DNA of 64,000 nt from Collybiopsis luxurians FD-317 M1 (GCA_000827265.1 KN834783.1:442876-506875); one strand, 5' to 3'; positions 1 through 11,439 are shown, counted from the first letter of the stretch. The notes: a model not told the origin generated them from the letters alone. Numbers and translations are program-made.

Positions 1-287
1 CGCTCCAGTTAAGAGTATTGCATTCAAGGTGTCAGTCAGATTTCAAGTGACGGTTAAATACTTGCTTTATATCTGTCAAAGGCACAACTGAGTTACCGTA
101 TAACGACACTCGTAAATGATCCGAATATTGCACGTTATCTGGGGAACTTGCAAAATAACTAGTGACATACTTGATATGGTAGAGCTAGAGAATCAGCTAT
201 TGTCGTACCGATACGCTCTTTCATTTTCTGAAAAAAATGTGTCAGCTATCGGAGTTGAACATATGCCGAAATGTTTTTTTTTTTGGA

Positions 288-295
288 TATAAAAG
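288..295 (+). promoter_or_regulatory. TATA box of the small-protein gene
   Basis: TATAAAAG lies 63 bases before the ATG at 358, a normal fungal spacing. It supports choosing that short first exon as the start. Confidence 0.55.
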
Positions 296-357
296 CAGTC
301 TACTAAGCTTCCAAAATTGCAACCCAATAGCGACAAGCAAATCTCACTTCTCTTCAA

Positions 358-788
358 ATGTCTAACAAACCTGTATGCGCCTTTCTTTCCCTTAACCAAC
401 TTGCTCTAATGCTTCTCTCAGATTTCTCAACTCAGCGTTTCCAGCACAGCCGGCTATGATGCTACCATTATTATCTACACCTCGGCTGGTACTCCCTATA
501 CTCTGACGCCCCACGTCACCTATAATAAAACACAATCCTTTGACCTCTCTGGGGTCGGAGGGCTTCAGGATGGTGATATGGTCAGTGATCCATCGAAGTT
601 CCTTTTTGTGAGGTCATTAACATGATGAATAGTTCAATGTTGGAGTTACCACCGGACGAGGTGCCATTGCTGTGGATAATACGACCACACTGACCTACAA
701 CTCAGCTTCTAAGTTTGCTGGGGCGTATACTGTATCTGGCACTGCGGTGGCCCCCACTATCACCTTTGACGGTGTTCAGCCCATTTAA
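358..788 (+). CDS. Small unknown protein, 109 aa, three exons
   Basis: Proposed exons are 358-372, 422-580 and 633-788, with introns of 49 and 52 bases that both have good GT-AG ends. The first exon encodes only five residues (MSNKP). The product is rich in Thr, Ser, Gly and Val, with alternating hydrophobic residues that suggest an all-beta fold. It has no signal peptide, no Cys and no membrane segment. It ends in FDGVQPI. I do not recognise the family. Small intracellular beta-sandwich proteins and lectins are common in mushroom-forming fungi, but I see no motif that assigns this one. The TATA box at 288 and the clean splicing frames argue that it is a real gene. Confidence 0.6.
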
Positions 789-1344
789 CTGAAGGACCAG
801 TTTCAGCATCGGCTGAGGTATTAATTGTTCAGTAGTTGTGTTCTATTTTTTGTGAATTGATTCTTCAATTTGCTGCTGTTTTCTCATCCAATTCCTGAGC
901 TTCCATCTTCGCCTGAGAATCTGGTCAATATTTCTCCTTGGTGGCAAATATCTAGCACCATTGTTCATTCCGTATTCTTGTAAGTAGGTTTGGAAAACAT
1001 TAAGAGTCGACGAGCTAGGTAATTAATATTACTGTCGTTAAACTCATCGAGTGTGGTTCTCAATGATGTCATGGACGAGGAGGCAAAAAAATAAGAAAAA
1101 GGACAGATGGAGCCAAGGTTGAGACAACGTATAGCTTTGGACCGTATTGAACGATGCCCACAACGAGATCAAGAACTGCGCCAATATATTGCATTGTTCT
1201 CTGCCTGCGATTATATGAAGACAAGCGCAGGACGTGCTCGATATTCATAATAAGTGGTGCGTGCATTCACTGAGCTTGGTTGTCTGAACAGGAGTGAAAC
1301 TCAGGATGCGATGATCTTTAGCTGCACGTCGGTATCGTGATTAG
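789..1344. other. Intergenic, no gene seen
   Basis: This is the 3' flank of the small-protein gene and a spacer up to the duplicated segment. No conserved coding frame or repeat was recognised. Confidence 0.4.
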
Positions 1345-1795
1345 CAAATCGAAGATGCACAGCTTTGCCTCGCGCATCCTTGTTCATTTGATTCATTTGA
1401 TCTAATCAAACTCCCATCTCACCTCCATCTCCCATCTCCCTCTAGAAGATCATGCAATTTGCCATCCAGGCGTCTCATTTTATTTAAACGGCCTTCCGGA
1501 AATTGATTGACAGACGCAGTGGAGCATACAGGAGACCTCGTGGATTGTCATTTTATCGTGCTGTGGAGCTACTAATCGACTGAACGTTGGTGGTATTCTG
1601 GTAATAACGCGTGGACATATGTAGGTTCGCTAGTTTTGACGTGGGACCCGGTGTACAGGTTAGAATGGAAGAGAAAGGCCGCGCGACAACCTCATTCGGA
1701 TTACTCCACTTTTCCTCCTGTTCCCGTGTGTGGAGCGTTGCACTTTTTGATGGTCGCCGCGTTGACAAAACGAGCAATTTGGTCCGTCTGTGGGG

Positions 1796-1802
1796 TATAT
1801 AT
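1796..1802 (+). promoter_or_regulatory. TATA-like element, copy A
   Basis: TATATAT sits after a GTCCGTCTGTGGGG block that is conserved in both duplicate copies. It is about 180 bases before the ATG, so it would imply a long 5' leader. Confidence 0.3.
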
Positions 1803-1980
1803 GTATGTGGTCGGTGTGAATTCCCCTTTCCTTCGTCGTCCGCGTGAACCAACTTTTTTTTCGGTTTTATTTCCCCCAAAATCTCCCCACCTCTCCCACT
1901 CGTTCTTTCGTCTCTCCCCTTTAGTGCTTCGTATAACTTTCCTTTACGACTCCACTATCCTGGATTAACATATACTTATA

Positions 1981-2640
1981 ATGTTTACCAAGTTTTTGGC
2001 GGTAGCTATTAGCGTTGCCTCGGTGGGATTGGTGAATGCAGCGGCCGTGAGCGGTAGTTCGGAGTACGTTGCCCTCCTCACCTCTTTCCTTATGCTAGAC
2101 TCATGACCTCCTATTAGAACGCCCGTTCTCGTAACTGCTACATCAATAGCTGTATCCACCGCCGTACAAACCTCCTTTGTCACTATCCCGGGCTCCTCCA
2201 TAACCTCCACCGCCGTAGTCACTTCTACTTCCACCCAGACCCCTTCTTCTTCCGATTCCGCCTCTTCTAGCGAAACAACGACAGAAATCGCTACCTCCTC
2301 ATCCATTGCCTCCTCCTCCGATTCCCCCTCCTCCGATTCCTCCTCATCTGGCTCCGCCTCCGATTCCTCAAGCTTGAGCTCTTCTGTTTCAACTCAGAGT
2401 CCAAGCACGATCACCTCATTCGTCACTTCCACCGCTGTCCCCGCAACTACGCTATCCTTTGGTTCAGGCAGTACAACCTCATTCGTCACGGTTACATCTA
2501 CATCATCAGACTCATCTTCTCCTTCATCACCATCCGCTATCGGCGGTTCATCTAGTAACAGCGCCAGACGGGTGTACGGAAACTCTGTTCTCCTTGCTTT
2601 GATGGGGAGTGCACTCGTAGGTGTCGTGATGAGTTTCTAA
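1981..2640 (+). CDS. Ser/Thr-rich secreted, probably GPI-anchored protein (copy A), 201 aa
   Basis: Exons are 1981-2063 and 2118-2640, separated by a 54-base intron (GTACGT...TTAG). The start encodes MFTKFLAVAISVASVGLVNA, a good signal peptide with cleavage likely after NA. The body is low complexity, mostly Ser, Thr, Val and Pro with Ser-Asp runs, and so is a likely O-glycosylated stalk. The C terminus has a small-residue stretch, then RR, then a hydrophobic tail (SVLLALMGSALVGVVMSF), which fits a GPI-anchor signal. A wall or surface protein is inferred; no enzymatic domain is visible. The paralogue at 8202-8850 keeps the same exon structure. Confidence 0.8.
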
Positions 2641-3237
2641 ACGAATGAATAGTTGGAACGTGCATTCCGGATCATGTATGTATTTCATGACCAAGGGGCG
2701 ATTGCTGGACAAGTCTGCCTTGAGGACCGTAGGTCAATTTGGTTATGTTTAGGCACGGAGGGAGGGGAAGCGGACGGAGAGGACATTGTCGGGTATCTTA
2801 GGAAAGGAAATCTTTGTTACTTGCTTTTCATTTTACTCTGGCACGTACGTACTTGCACGGATTGCTTGGACCGCATTGGAGGAACCACATAGATACATAC
2901 ACCATACTTAACTTTGTTACTTTCCATTCGTATATTGGGGCCATAATACTTGCTGGTGCCTCGAATTTGTGTATATAATGAAATCTTTGACATACCGAAG
3001 TACTCCAGGAATTGTTCGTTTTCTCGACACTATATACTTTGAGTATATGCGAGTCACTGTTTTCGCTGTTACTATTTGCGGTCGAGGAACTTAGGTAATG
3101 CATCCCAATTCCAAGATTCAAGTTGTCCGATTAGCTTTTCTCTGTATAGTGGCATAAACTGTGCGAGGATGGTTGTGTCTATTAAGAAGTCATCATTACG
3201 ATATGAGATATTTCAGGGTTCGGGTTCAACCAACAGT

Positions 3238-3328
3238 GGGCGTACGGTCTAGAGAAATGATCCCTGCTTTAAGTCGAGGACATCCAAAAACTCGAATTCA
3301 GGCTCTTCGATTTGAATCCGGATTCGCC
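3238..3328 (+). pseudogene. tRNA-Pro pseudogene (copy A)
   Basis: It aligns with the intact tRNA-Pro at 9438 but is decayed. The anticodon position reads TAA in place of TGG. The D arm has changed from GAGGTATG to GAGAAATG, and the 3' anticodon-stem strand no longer pairs fully. The B-box-like sequence has lost one G. No long T run follows, unlike the intact copy, so the Pol III terminator is also missing. Confidence 0.75.
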
Positions 3329-3569
3329 TTATGATAATTCCTTGCGTCTATTTTCTTTTCCAGTTTTCCAAAGAATATCTTTAAGTTTCGTATGCATCAC
3401 GGCTGAAATTTTCTTTTCCCAGTAAACAAGTTTGAAGTGAGATATCACTTAGAGGACAATCTTACGTCTACTATGGTCCAGCTCAGCATCTCCGCAGCTT
3501 ATTGCGCCTTGAACCGTAAAAATATAGTCGAGATCTTGATCTCGGCCATTTGGAATATAGACTAATATA

Positions 3570-4472
3570 CCGTTTCGGGGTTATACTTAGCGGATATTAC
3601 GCGTTATGGAGTACTTACTACGACCGCTCACTCAGTTCAGTCACTATAATGGCGTTCATTTTTAGTCGTGAGCCCGCCAGAATGTGCAAATTCTCCGATC
3701 CCTCTTTTGTATTCAGCGCAATGGCATTGGTAATTACTTAATTGTGTTCCATGTGATACCAGATGAATTTTTGTGAAGCGGACCTCTGCAGGAAAATCCA
3801 TTAGCTTTTCAACCACATAATGACCACACACAGCCACTCGAGTCCTTGAGCTCTCGAAAATAGTCCACAGTGACACCATTGGCTCAGAAACAAGACCTGT
3901 CCTTTCTCAATTGATATGAAGCACAAGTATAGAATTATGGAGCCAAGAAAAATAGCAAGGGGTAAAGACAGGGAGAGAGCAGACACCAAGGAAGAATTGG
4001 GTAAGGGGAAGCAGAATTTAGAAATGGTCACCAAGAATACAGTGTGAGAGCAAGGGTTGGGTATTCTTCAATCTTTGGCAATGAGAAAGAGGCTTGGATC
4101 CAACAAAGACCTTGATATGCTAACTTTGGCTAAGTGCAAATGCAAATGTGGAACAAACGCACACATCAACATCAATGCACTCTAATGTTAAACACTCAAG
4201 TTCAAGGGTCTCTTCAAAAGAAGAATGCAAATAGTAGCAAGTTTAACAGATTCGACTTCTCAACTTCTGTAAAACTCGGGAGTAAATAGCCTCATGGAAT
4301 GTTATACAGGGGGGCAAGACTTTCGATTCTAGGTCAAAAACCGGAGGTTTTTGGAGTGTTACATTTTTAGCAAAAAACTAAGTTCAGAAAGAAATGTTGC
4401 GCATTTCAGTCATACTTTTTTGTGAAGTTCAGTCTAATATGTTGCGCGTTCCTGAGTATAACCCCGAAACGG
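3570..4472. mobile_element. Candidate DNA transposon or MITE with 21-bp terminal inverted repeats
   Basis: The ends at 3570-3590 and 4452-4472 are inverted copies that match at 20 of 21 positions, beginning CCGTTTCGGGGTTATACT. The interior of about 860 bases has no recognisable transposase, so it would be non-autonomous. No convincing target-site duplication is seen at either end. This leaves a decayed element or a chance inverted repeat as possibilities. Confidence 0.5.
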
Positions 4473-6840
4473 AACAGCACCGGAAACTCTCCGAGTTACC
4501 CCGTATTTAATTTCCATCTGTTTTGAGATTTCAAGCCATCACTTCATTAATCTCCTACCTCACTTTATAAAACCCAAACTATGGTCCTGGAGAGTATCCC
4601 ATCTTCATGAGACCTTTTTTGGAAGCGAAGGAAGTGGCCGGGCTGGTTCGCCGGCAACACCATTGCCAAAACTTTACAGTTACTTATGGTCTCCAGGAAT
4701 CACCATCACCTTATGATGGATGCTGCAATCCACAAAAGCACTAGGGTTCAGAATGTTCTCGAATCTTTCTACTGGTTGAGTCTGGTGTGTACTGCAAATA
4801 ATCTATGTCATCTGCCAATTATTGGATCGGTACAGCCCTGCACTATTGCAGATGTATTATAGGGGAATTGTCGAAAGCACATTCTATATTTTCTCTGTGA
4901 GTTTCCTCTCCTGCTATTTGAACCACATTGATCAATTTGGAAGGCACGGTATCCAGTGGTAGTGATCATTTTAATAAGCAAAACTGCCTCTCCTGAAATC
5001 GAAACCTTCCATAATACCCATATCCAGACTGGAGCAGGCAGTAGGGAAGGTCATATTCCAGATAAAATTCCCCTGCCAGGCTCTGGGAGGGCCACATTGG
5101 AGGAGATCTGATGTAGTATTTTGATCACTTTGTTTAGGGGAGGAACTTGTGTTAGAAAATAGGCTTGCTCTGTTGTAGAAAACATCAGAGAGAGGCTCAA
5201 GAATAGGAAGAATGAATCATACTACTGTGGCATTTTGAGCACTTCGTAAGGGGTGGGACAGTGGGACAAATCATATGAAATTTATTTTTCATAAGCGCCT
5301 GTTGGAGGCTGGGACATCAAGGAATTTATGAAATTTATCTACTATAAAAGGCTAAGCGTCCACAGCCCCCTGGGAAAAAATTCGTAAGAGCTTGATTGGA
5401 CACTGGACAGGGTGGGACATTTCATTTCGTAAGATGCCCTGCGGACACAGGACATGTGAAGTGCTTAAAATGGGACAGTATGCTGTTAAATATGCAGCAT
5501 TTAAATTTTAAATTAGACAGAATATCAAATTTAAGAACAAGTATGAAAAATTTGAAGTACAGTGGAATACATATGAGAAAGCAAAAGTAAGCGGAACAGC
5601 CAAGCAATCATTACCCGGAGACCAATATTTCTAATCAACTCGGCAAAATCAAATCAATGCTTCATTTTTGCTTGCAAGCCTTTGGGATATGTTGCTTGCA
5701 GTTCAAAATATTTCTTGCGGGGTACAGACAAGTGATCATTTACACGCAGAGTAACACAATGGCCGACTTGGTGACAGGAAATCGGTATGCAAATTAGATT
5801 ACACCCATGGATCCCATACCTTACCCAGGGTCTGCAGCCCCGAGCCAAGTCTGACTCAAAGTCTTGTCTCTCAATTGCATTCACAGTTCCTGATATGATC
5901 GTGTCAACCGAGACCAAATCCTATATGGAAATTGCATTATAGTCCTGAATGATATTCAGAAATGATTGATGCTGATGAAAATAAACTTACTGGCTGAATT
6001 GTGCTGCTAGGACATCTTACCGGCAACCCTCATTACCAAGGCGACTAGATTGACAAAACACTGCATGCAGATTTTTGCCACTTATTATAAACTTCAAATG
6101 AAAAATAGATACAAATAAATTTGTATGAAGGGAAATTTCTCACAACTTTTAATGTAGGTTTTCTATAAGTTTACCATTTGAGGTGGTAACTTATGAGAAT
6201 TTGCATGCAATGAAATGTTGGGGTGTATCATGGATTCATTCAAATCCAATTCATTTTCATACTTAGATCAATTCAGCAGCCGGCTTGAAGAGCTTAAGAA
6301 TACACTATCATATTTGCTGAATGGAAATATCATTCTTGTCGGACATGATGAGTACGGGCACTGAGATGGGATATGAAGATAAGCATTGCTTCAAGCCGAG
6401 TATTGCCAAGGCGCATGAGATATTCCGAAAACTTTGATATGGTCTAGCTTGCCTGTCCTTCGGGAGTTGCCTTGCCGTCCGAGTTGATTCGAGAGATCAA
6501 AGATCCACAGATAGCATCACAGTAGACGCCTATGTACTTGATATGGACTAAAGTTAGCTGCCTTTTTGGGGATAAAGTAAACGTCGTTGAAGGATGAACC
6601 ACCAGGGATTGATGGGGTAGCTTGTTTTGGAACTTGTATACGAAGCACTGTGAGGCAGACTCTTTGAAGGGGGTTCGAGCGAAGTAGTATGAGTTGTACA
6701 TATAGCTAACCGGAATCCAAGTGTTGAATGATGCTGTGACAGGTTAACAAAGCGTATTCGGAAATAGGAACACCGCGATAATCGATCAGCGCTTACTATT
6801 GTAACTGGTTACTGGTATAAAAGCTACCGTTGTAAGCTGC
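4473..6840. other. Gene-poor stretch, nothing firmly assigned
   Basis: The sequence is AT-rich with many short open frames that show no recognised domain. A minus-strand frame at 6444-6701 (85 codons) looks somewhat protein-like, with balanced composition, but I could not assign it or join it to other exons. The stretch at 5230-5460 repeats the word GGGACA several times. Confidence 0.35.
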
Positions 6841-7420
6841 GATCACGTACCGCAGATACCAAAAATTGAATGGGTACGCGGACACTCCAGTGTACATGGG
6901 AACGACGAAGCTGATATTCCGGCGAATGAGGGCAGAGAGAAAGCGCGACCGGACCTAATCGACCTATCGGTCAAGGGAAATTACCGGCTGTCAGGTTTAA
7001 AACTAAATAAGATAACCCAATCACAAGCCCTCCGACGAAAGAAGGTGGCGCGACCGCGGTAGTAACAGGAGCAACTAGCCTGAAGTTTCACCAGAACCAA
7101 TCTGCGTAGGTCCGGGCTCGCGGAGATATAAGCGGCGCAACACCTATGGAAGAACCTAGAAGCATATATGGAAGTCAGTTTGTTATTTCTTACGGATGAT
7201 TGTACACGATGGGAAATTCCTGGTTGAATGTATATATACACTCATACCTGGATTCGAGACACGAAGCCTTTGCCAGTACCTCAGAATCAATGGAGCACAT
7301 GTTATTTGAATGCACCTGCCGTGGTCAACAGGAAGTATGGAAGCTGGTTGGACGACTTTGGAGAAGACAAAAGACAACCTCGGTCAAACTTAACCTAGGG
7401 ATTTTTTTGCGTCTGTATAT
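6841..7420 (+). mobile_element. LINE (non-LTR retrotransposon) relic: RNase H domain and C terminus
   Basis: The frame from 6841 encodes WVRGHSSVHGNDEADIPANE, matching the last catalytic block of LINE RNase H domains (typically W-V-P-G-H-x-G-x-x-G-N-E-x-A-D). Further on, 7290-7370 encodes MEHMLFECTCRGQQEVWK, the Cys/His-containing tail usual after RNase H in fungal LINE ORF2 proteins. Stops and frame changes separate the two pieces, and no reverse transcriptase is left. The fragment is dead and truncated at its 5' end, as is normal for LINE insertions. Confidence 0.75.
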
Positions 7421-8031
7421 CGTTGCACCTCTTTCTGCTCAAAAATGAGACGACCCCGAAGGGGCCATTTGTCGTTGGCTAAGTCACTAGAGCATTGTTA
7501 GAGCGGTTCGAACGCGTGCGATTGGAACAAAAAAGATGCACAGCCTCGCCTCGGGCATCCTCGGTCTTTGTCCGATCTAAATCCACGTAGCCTCTATCTC
7601 TCATCTCCCTCTAGAAGGTCATCCAAATCGCCTCCCATTTCAATTTGAACGGCCATCGGGGAATTGATTGACAGAATAGACGCAGTGGAGCGAACAAGAT
7701 ACTTGGTTGTGGAGCCAATCGACGGAAAGCTGAGGATGTTGGATTCTGGTAATACTTAACGCATAGCCTTGGTGGTTCTAGGTTCGCTGGGTCTCGCTGT
7801 TTGATATACGAGACGCCGTACAGGCTATAACGAAGAAGAGAAGACTCGTTGTAGCACTGTGGAAAGGGAGCAACTGAGGCAATTCCGGTGACTTGTTACG
7901 GAATAATTCCCCATTCCTTCCTCTCCTAATTCGGATTACTCCACTTTTCCTGCTTGTTCCCGTGTGTGGAGTGTTGAAATATTTGATGGTCGCCTGGTTG
8001 ACAGCACGAACAATTTGGTCCGTCTGTGGGG

Positions 8032-8038
8032 TATATAA
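8032..8038 (+). promoter_or_regulatory. TATA box, copy B
   Basis: TATATAA lies in the conserved block GTCTGTGGGGTATATAA, about 164 bases before the ATG at 8202. The same position in copy A reads TATATAT. Confidence 0.4.
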
Positions 8039-8201
8039 TATGTGTGGTCCCTATAAATCCCCTCTCCCTTCGTCGTCCGCGGTCCAACTTGAATCCTTCC
8101 CAAATTATCCGGCCACTCTTTTCTGTCTCTCTCTCTTTCCTTTATAGCTTCGTACAACTTGACTTTGTGACTCTACTATCCAGGATCAACACACACACAA
8201 A

Positions 8202-8850
8202 ATGCTCAACAAATTTTTGGCGCTGGCTATTGCATCGGCGGGATTGACGAATGCAGCGGCCGTGAGTAGTAGTTTGGAGTAGGTTTTCTCTGTAACTGTT
8301 TCCTTTCGCTATACTCCTAACCCAGAATCTATATCCTTATAGACCGCGCGTTCTTGTAACTGCCACATCGATAGTTGTATCCACAGCCGTCCAAACGTCC
8401 TTTGTCACCGTCCCAGGCTCCTCCACAACCTCCACTGCCGTAGTCATTTCTACTTCCACTCAGACCCCTTCTTCTTCCGATTCTGCCTCTGCTAGCGAAA
8501 CAACAACAGAAATTACTACCTCCTCAACTACTTCTTCCTCATCCTCTGAATCTTCCTTATCCAGCTCCGTCTCTGATTCGAGTTCCTCCTCATCTTCAGC
8601 TCAGAGTCCAAGCACGACCATCTCATTCGCCACTTCCTCTACTGCTCCCGCGACTACGCTGTCCTTCGGTTCAAGTAGTCCAACCTCATTCGTCACCGTT
8701 ACGTCTACATCATCCAATTCTTCTTCTCCATCATCTTCGTCCAACCCATCCGCTATCGGGGGTTCATCTAGTAATAGCGCCAGAAGGGTGTACGTAAACT
8801 CTGCTATCCTTACTTTGATAGGGAGTGCACTCCTAGGTGCGGTGATGTGA
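8202..8850 (+). CDS. Ser/Thr-rich secreted, probably GPI-anchored protein (copy B), 194 aa
   Basis: Exons are 8202-8278 and 8343-8850, with a 64-base intron at the same place and phase as in copy A. The signal peptide is MLNKFLALAIASAGLTNA. The Ser/Thr-rich body has blocks such as TQTPSSSDSAS and SFVTVTSTSS shared with copy A, and length differences occur only in the Ser-rich runs. The hydrophobic C terminus ends GSALLGAVM, seven codons... shorter in tail than copy A because the stop comes directly after ATG. The open frame and preserved splice sites show that both copies have been kept as coding genes. Confidence 0.8.
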
Positions 8851-9437
8851 TGGATTTCTAAAGCAAATGAACGATTCCTTCGGAGCGTGTTGTATTTGTG
8901 TTTTATCTTATGGACGGCGACGATTGCTGGACGATTCCGTCTTGAGGACTGGAGATCGACTTGGTTGCGTTTAGGAAAAGAGAATAGTGGAGGGGGCAGC
9001 AGGGGATATTGTCGATTCGAAGTCGGCCGTCTGTCACTTTTTTTCGTTTCGTCACGTACGTAGTTGCATGGATCACAGGTTAAGGAAGGATATACATAAA
9101 TATACTAAACTTCAAACATGTGAAATCAAATATTTCGTTATTTTCTAATTGTATATTGCGCCTGAGTACCAGTACGAGAGTATATCTCTCATGTACTTCG
9201 CGTATTTTATGCACGAGTCTCGTTCGTTTTCTCAACTCTATATCGCATTCAGGATAAGTATACGTATTCATTTTGCAGGTTATCGAGAAAGATGAAATCC
9301 ATCTCCAATTCCTACATTCGAACCGTTGGACGTCGGACTACATCCTCTGGATACAGGCATAATGCGACTGCTGATCTCCATTTAGAATTAAAAGTCATGA
9401 TCAAGATATGGAGTATCTGCAGCTAGGAATAAATAAT

Positions 9438-9541
9438 GGGCGTATGGTCTAGAGGTATGATACCTGCTTTGGGTAACGAACTACGTCTATAGACGGAAAC
9501 TCAATTGCAGGGGGTCTTCGGTTTGAATCCGGATTCGCCCC
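9438..9541 (+). tRNA. tRNA-Pro(TGG) with a 32-base intron
   Basis: The mature halves fold as a tRNA. The acceptor stem pairs GGGCGTA with TTCGCCC, with one T-T mismatch. The D arm is TCTAGAGGTATGA. The anticodon stem CCTGC/GCAGG is perfect and the loop is TTTGGGT with anticodon TGG. The T arm is TTCGG/CCGGA. The intron at 9474-9505 lies directly after position 37, the canonical eukaryotic site. A-box and B-box promoter sequences are present. The sequence closely resembles yeast tRNA-Pro(TGG). A run of 14 T follows and should terminate Pol III. Confidence 0.9.
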
Positions 9542-9561
9542 ATTCAGACCTTCTTTGTCGC

Positions 9562-9583
9562 TTTTTTGGTTTTTTTTTTTTTT
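9562..9583 (+). terminator. Pol III terminator of tRNA-Pro
   Basis: T6 followed by T14 begins about 20 bases after the tRNA 3' end. This run is missing after the copy A pseudogene. Confidence 0.75.
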
Positions 9584-9875
9584 GTTTTGACTCCGTTGTT
9601 ACTCCGTTGGACCATTTACTTAAATTTATTATGCGCAGTTTAACCATCTGCTGTTAGGAGACGGGTTTACAAATTGAAGAGCTGGCGAGCATCTCTGGTC
9701 ATCCTGTAGGCCATCGAGTTTTGGATAGCCAGGAATGATTAATGGTAATGAGCAGTGAGGATAACTTTCAACCGGCTCTGCTTACTCTATTCGAGGGGGC
9801 ATGAGCCATCTTTATCATGATTATGAATCCAACTTGTGAGTAGTTTTCTGTAAACAATTTCAAACACTGATTAGA

Positions 9876-9920
9876 GGGTGTATGATCACTATTAGAGGTA
9901 TGATACCTGCTTTGTGTTGG
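9876..9920 (+). pseudogene. 5' fragment of tRNA-Pro
   Basis: GGGTGTATGATC, then TTAGAGGTATGATACCTGCT, then TTGTGTTGG, repeats the 5' half of the intact tRNA with a small insertion in the D region. No 3' half follows. It lies 335 bases after the intact gene. Confidence 0.6.
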
Positions 9921-10299
9921 AAGAAATTTGGAGCCTAAGGATATTGTTGAACAATTACCCTCGCAGTAGTGGCGGAAGGCTAAACAGATGAGTATCTACG
10001 TACATACAACCTGGCTTATATAGGCAAATATCTTATCTATACGGCTGAGTATATCACTGAAATTGTAAGTGAATATCAATCCCTGAAACCAAAGGAAGCA
10101 AAATGAAACATCCGCGAGCAGTGCCGATTACAAATCACTCTCGGGATCTCCAATACTTTGGGTGTATTGGAATTTGGTCGCAAACTTGGCTTTGCAAGGG
10201 GTCTTTGGATTATTATTGGCCCCATGATAAGGCAATTTTTCTCCTTCATAGAAAAAAAAAACCGTAAGAGCATCTACCGGGATTGACTGTTTGGTTTAG

Positions 10300-10630
10300 G
10301 ACTGCCTATCTGGTACCTACCACCAGGTGGACACCGTGGAACTTGCGAACAAGATGGCCAAGGTCATAAGGGTGGTGGGCGGGAGTAAGGGACCAACCGT
10401 CCCAGGCCACAGATACATCCATCTTCCCTCACCAGTTAAAATCAGGGAAACCCTCGGCAATAAGACTATGTAACAGTAATCTACCATGCTTAGCGAGAAG
10501 TTTTCGGATAAACGTGAAGCTTAAAGTTTAAGGTTGAAGCTTGATTCAACAAATTAGTGAGTTACATACCTCTCAATCACACATCTGAGTACCTAACTGA
10601 ACAAAGTACAAAAATATTCCAGATATTCTG
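10300..10630 (+). repeat. Dispersed repeat R1, copy 1
   Basis: About 330 bases match 34698-35030 in the same orientation. Shared words include AACAAGATGG, GGTCATAAGG, CGGCAATAAGACTATGTA and GAGAAGTTTTCGGATAAA. Neither copy shows LTR ends or a protein domain. The family is unknown; it could be the 3' end of a larger element. Confidence 0.7.
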
Positions 10631-11426
10631 TTTTTATCCATTCGCATGCAATCTCGCTATTGGTCCAGCCATTCTTGAACGCTATAAATCTGTGTTTTCT
10701 CCTTCAATGGAATGCATAGGCTGCAAATAATAAGTACTCACGTTTTATTTACTACATTGTTCTTTGTCTTGCATAAATATTCTGTCCCTTGAACATCATC
10801 ATTGGACATAGGGGCATTTCATTGGCACTTGAGACGGCCTCATGCACCTGCGATGTGTTCCTTGGAAAGGCTGCCTCTTGACGCAGCAGTCCCATCCATC
10901 GACTACACATCCTTTCCTTGATGCCAGTGTCATGTATCACCTTTTTTATAAGCTAGAACCAATCATCCACTGCCGCACTGAGATTCAGGGACTGAGCGCA
11001 TTGTAGGTCAAGCGGTTTCTTCCAGTGCATCAATACTTTGTGATTCCTTTTGAGAAACTCGTATATCTATGTACAACCAACTTCAAGTTCTTCCTATGAA
11101 GATCATGTTTTTTCTGTAAAATGGCATTCAGTAGGATTTGATCTGAGAATGTGTCAAAGGTAAACCATATTCTGCCAGCATTTGTTCCTCTACAGGTGAG
11201 AGTTTCTGCTTTGTTGCATTGAATTTTTGAATTGTTTGATATCCCTGCACCCCACAACTGATTGCCATTTTATTGACACGATATTCCAATGCAATGTCAC
11301 AAAGTGATTTTTGATCATCTTTTGGGAGAATTTTCTGGCTCTTGTAGATTGCTATTGCGTCCTACAGCCTTCTGGATTTATTTTTGCACTCTATCTGTGC
11401 CTTGAGCTCATTTGACCGAGCTTTAC
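10631..11426. other. Gene-poor stretch, nothing assigned
   Basis: Short frames occur on both strands with no recognisable domain. Confidence 0.35.
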
Positions 11427-11439
11427 TGACCATTTCATA

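Larger units (their letters stand above)
1345..3330 (+). repeat. Segmental duplication, copy A
   Basis: The segment runs from about 1345 to 3330 and matches 7533-9545 in the same order: shared upstream sequence, a Ser/Thr-rich gene, a 3' flank, then a tRNA-Pro locus. The gene starts are 6221 bases apart and the tRNA starts 6200 bases apart, so the blocks are collinear. Divergence is visible throughout, so the duplication is not recent. Boundaries are approximate. Confidence 0.75.
7533..9545 (+). repeat. Segmental duplication, copy B
   Basis: Partner of 1345-3330. It keeps the promoter block, the Ser/Thr-rich gene with its intron, the 3' flank and a tRNA-Pro gene. In this copy the tRNA is intact. 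Confidence 0.75.

Noticed and set aside
1553..1968. Overlapping 78-110 codon frames on both strands upstream of the copy A gene
   Set aside because: They lie in the promoter block conserved with copy B, where the frames are not preserved.
5396..5607. Pair of overlapping sense and antisense frames of about 60 codons
   Set aside because: Short, AT-rich, no start context or domain.
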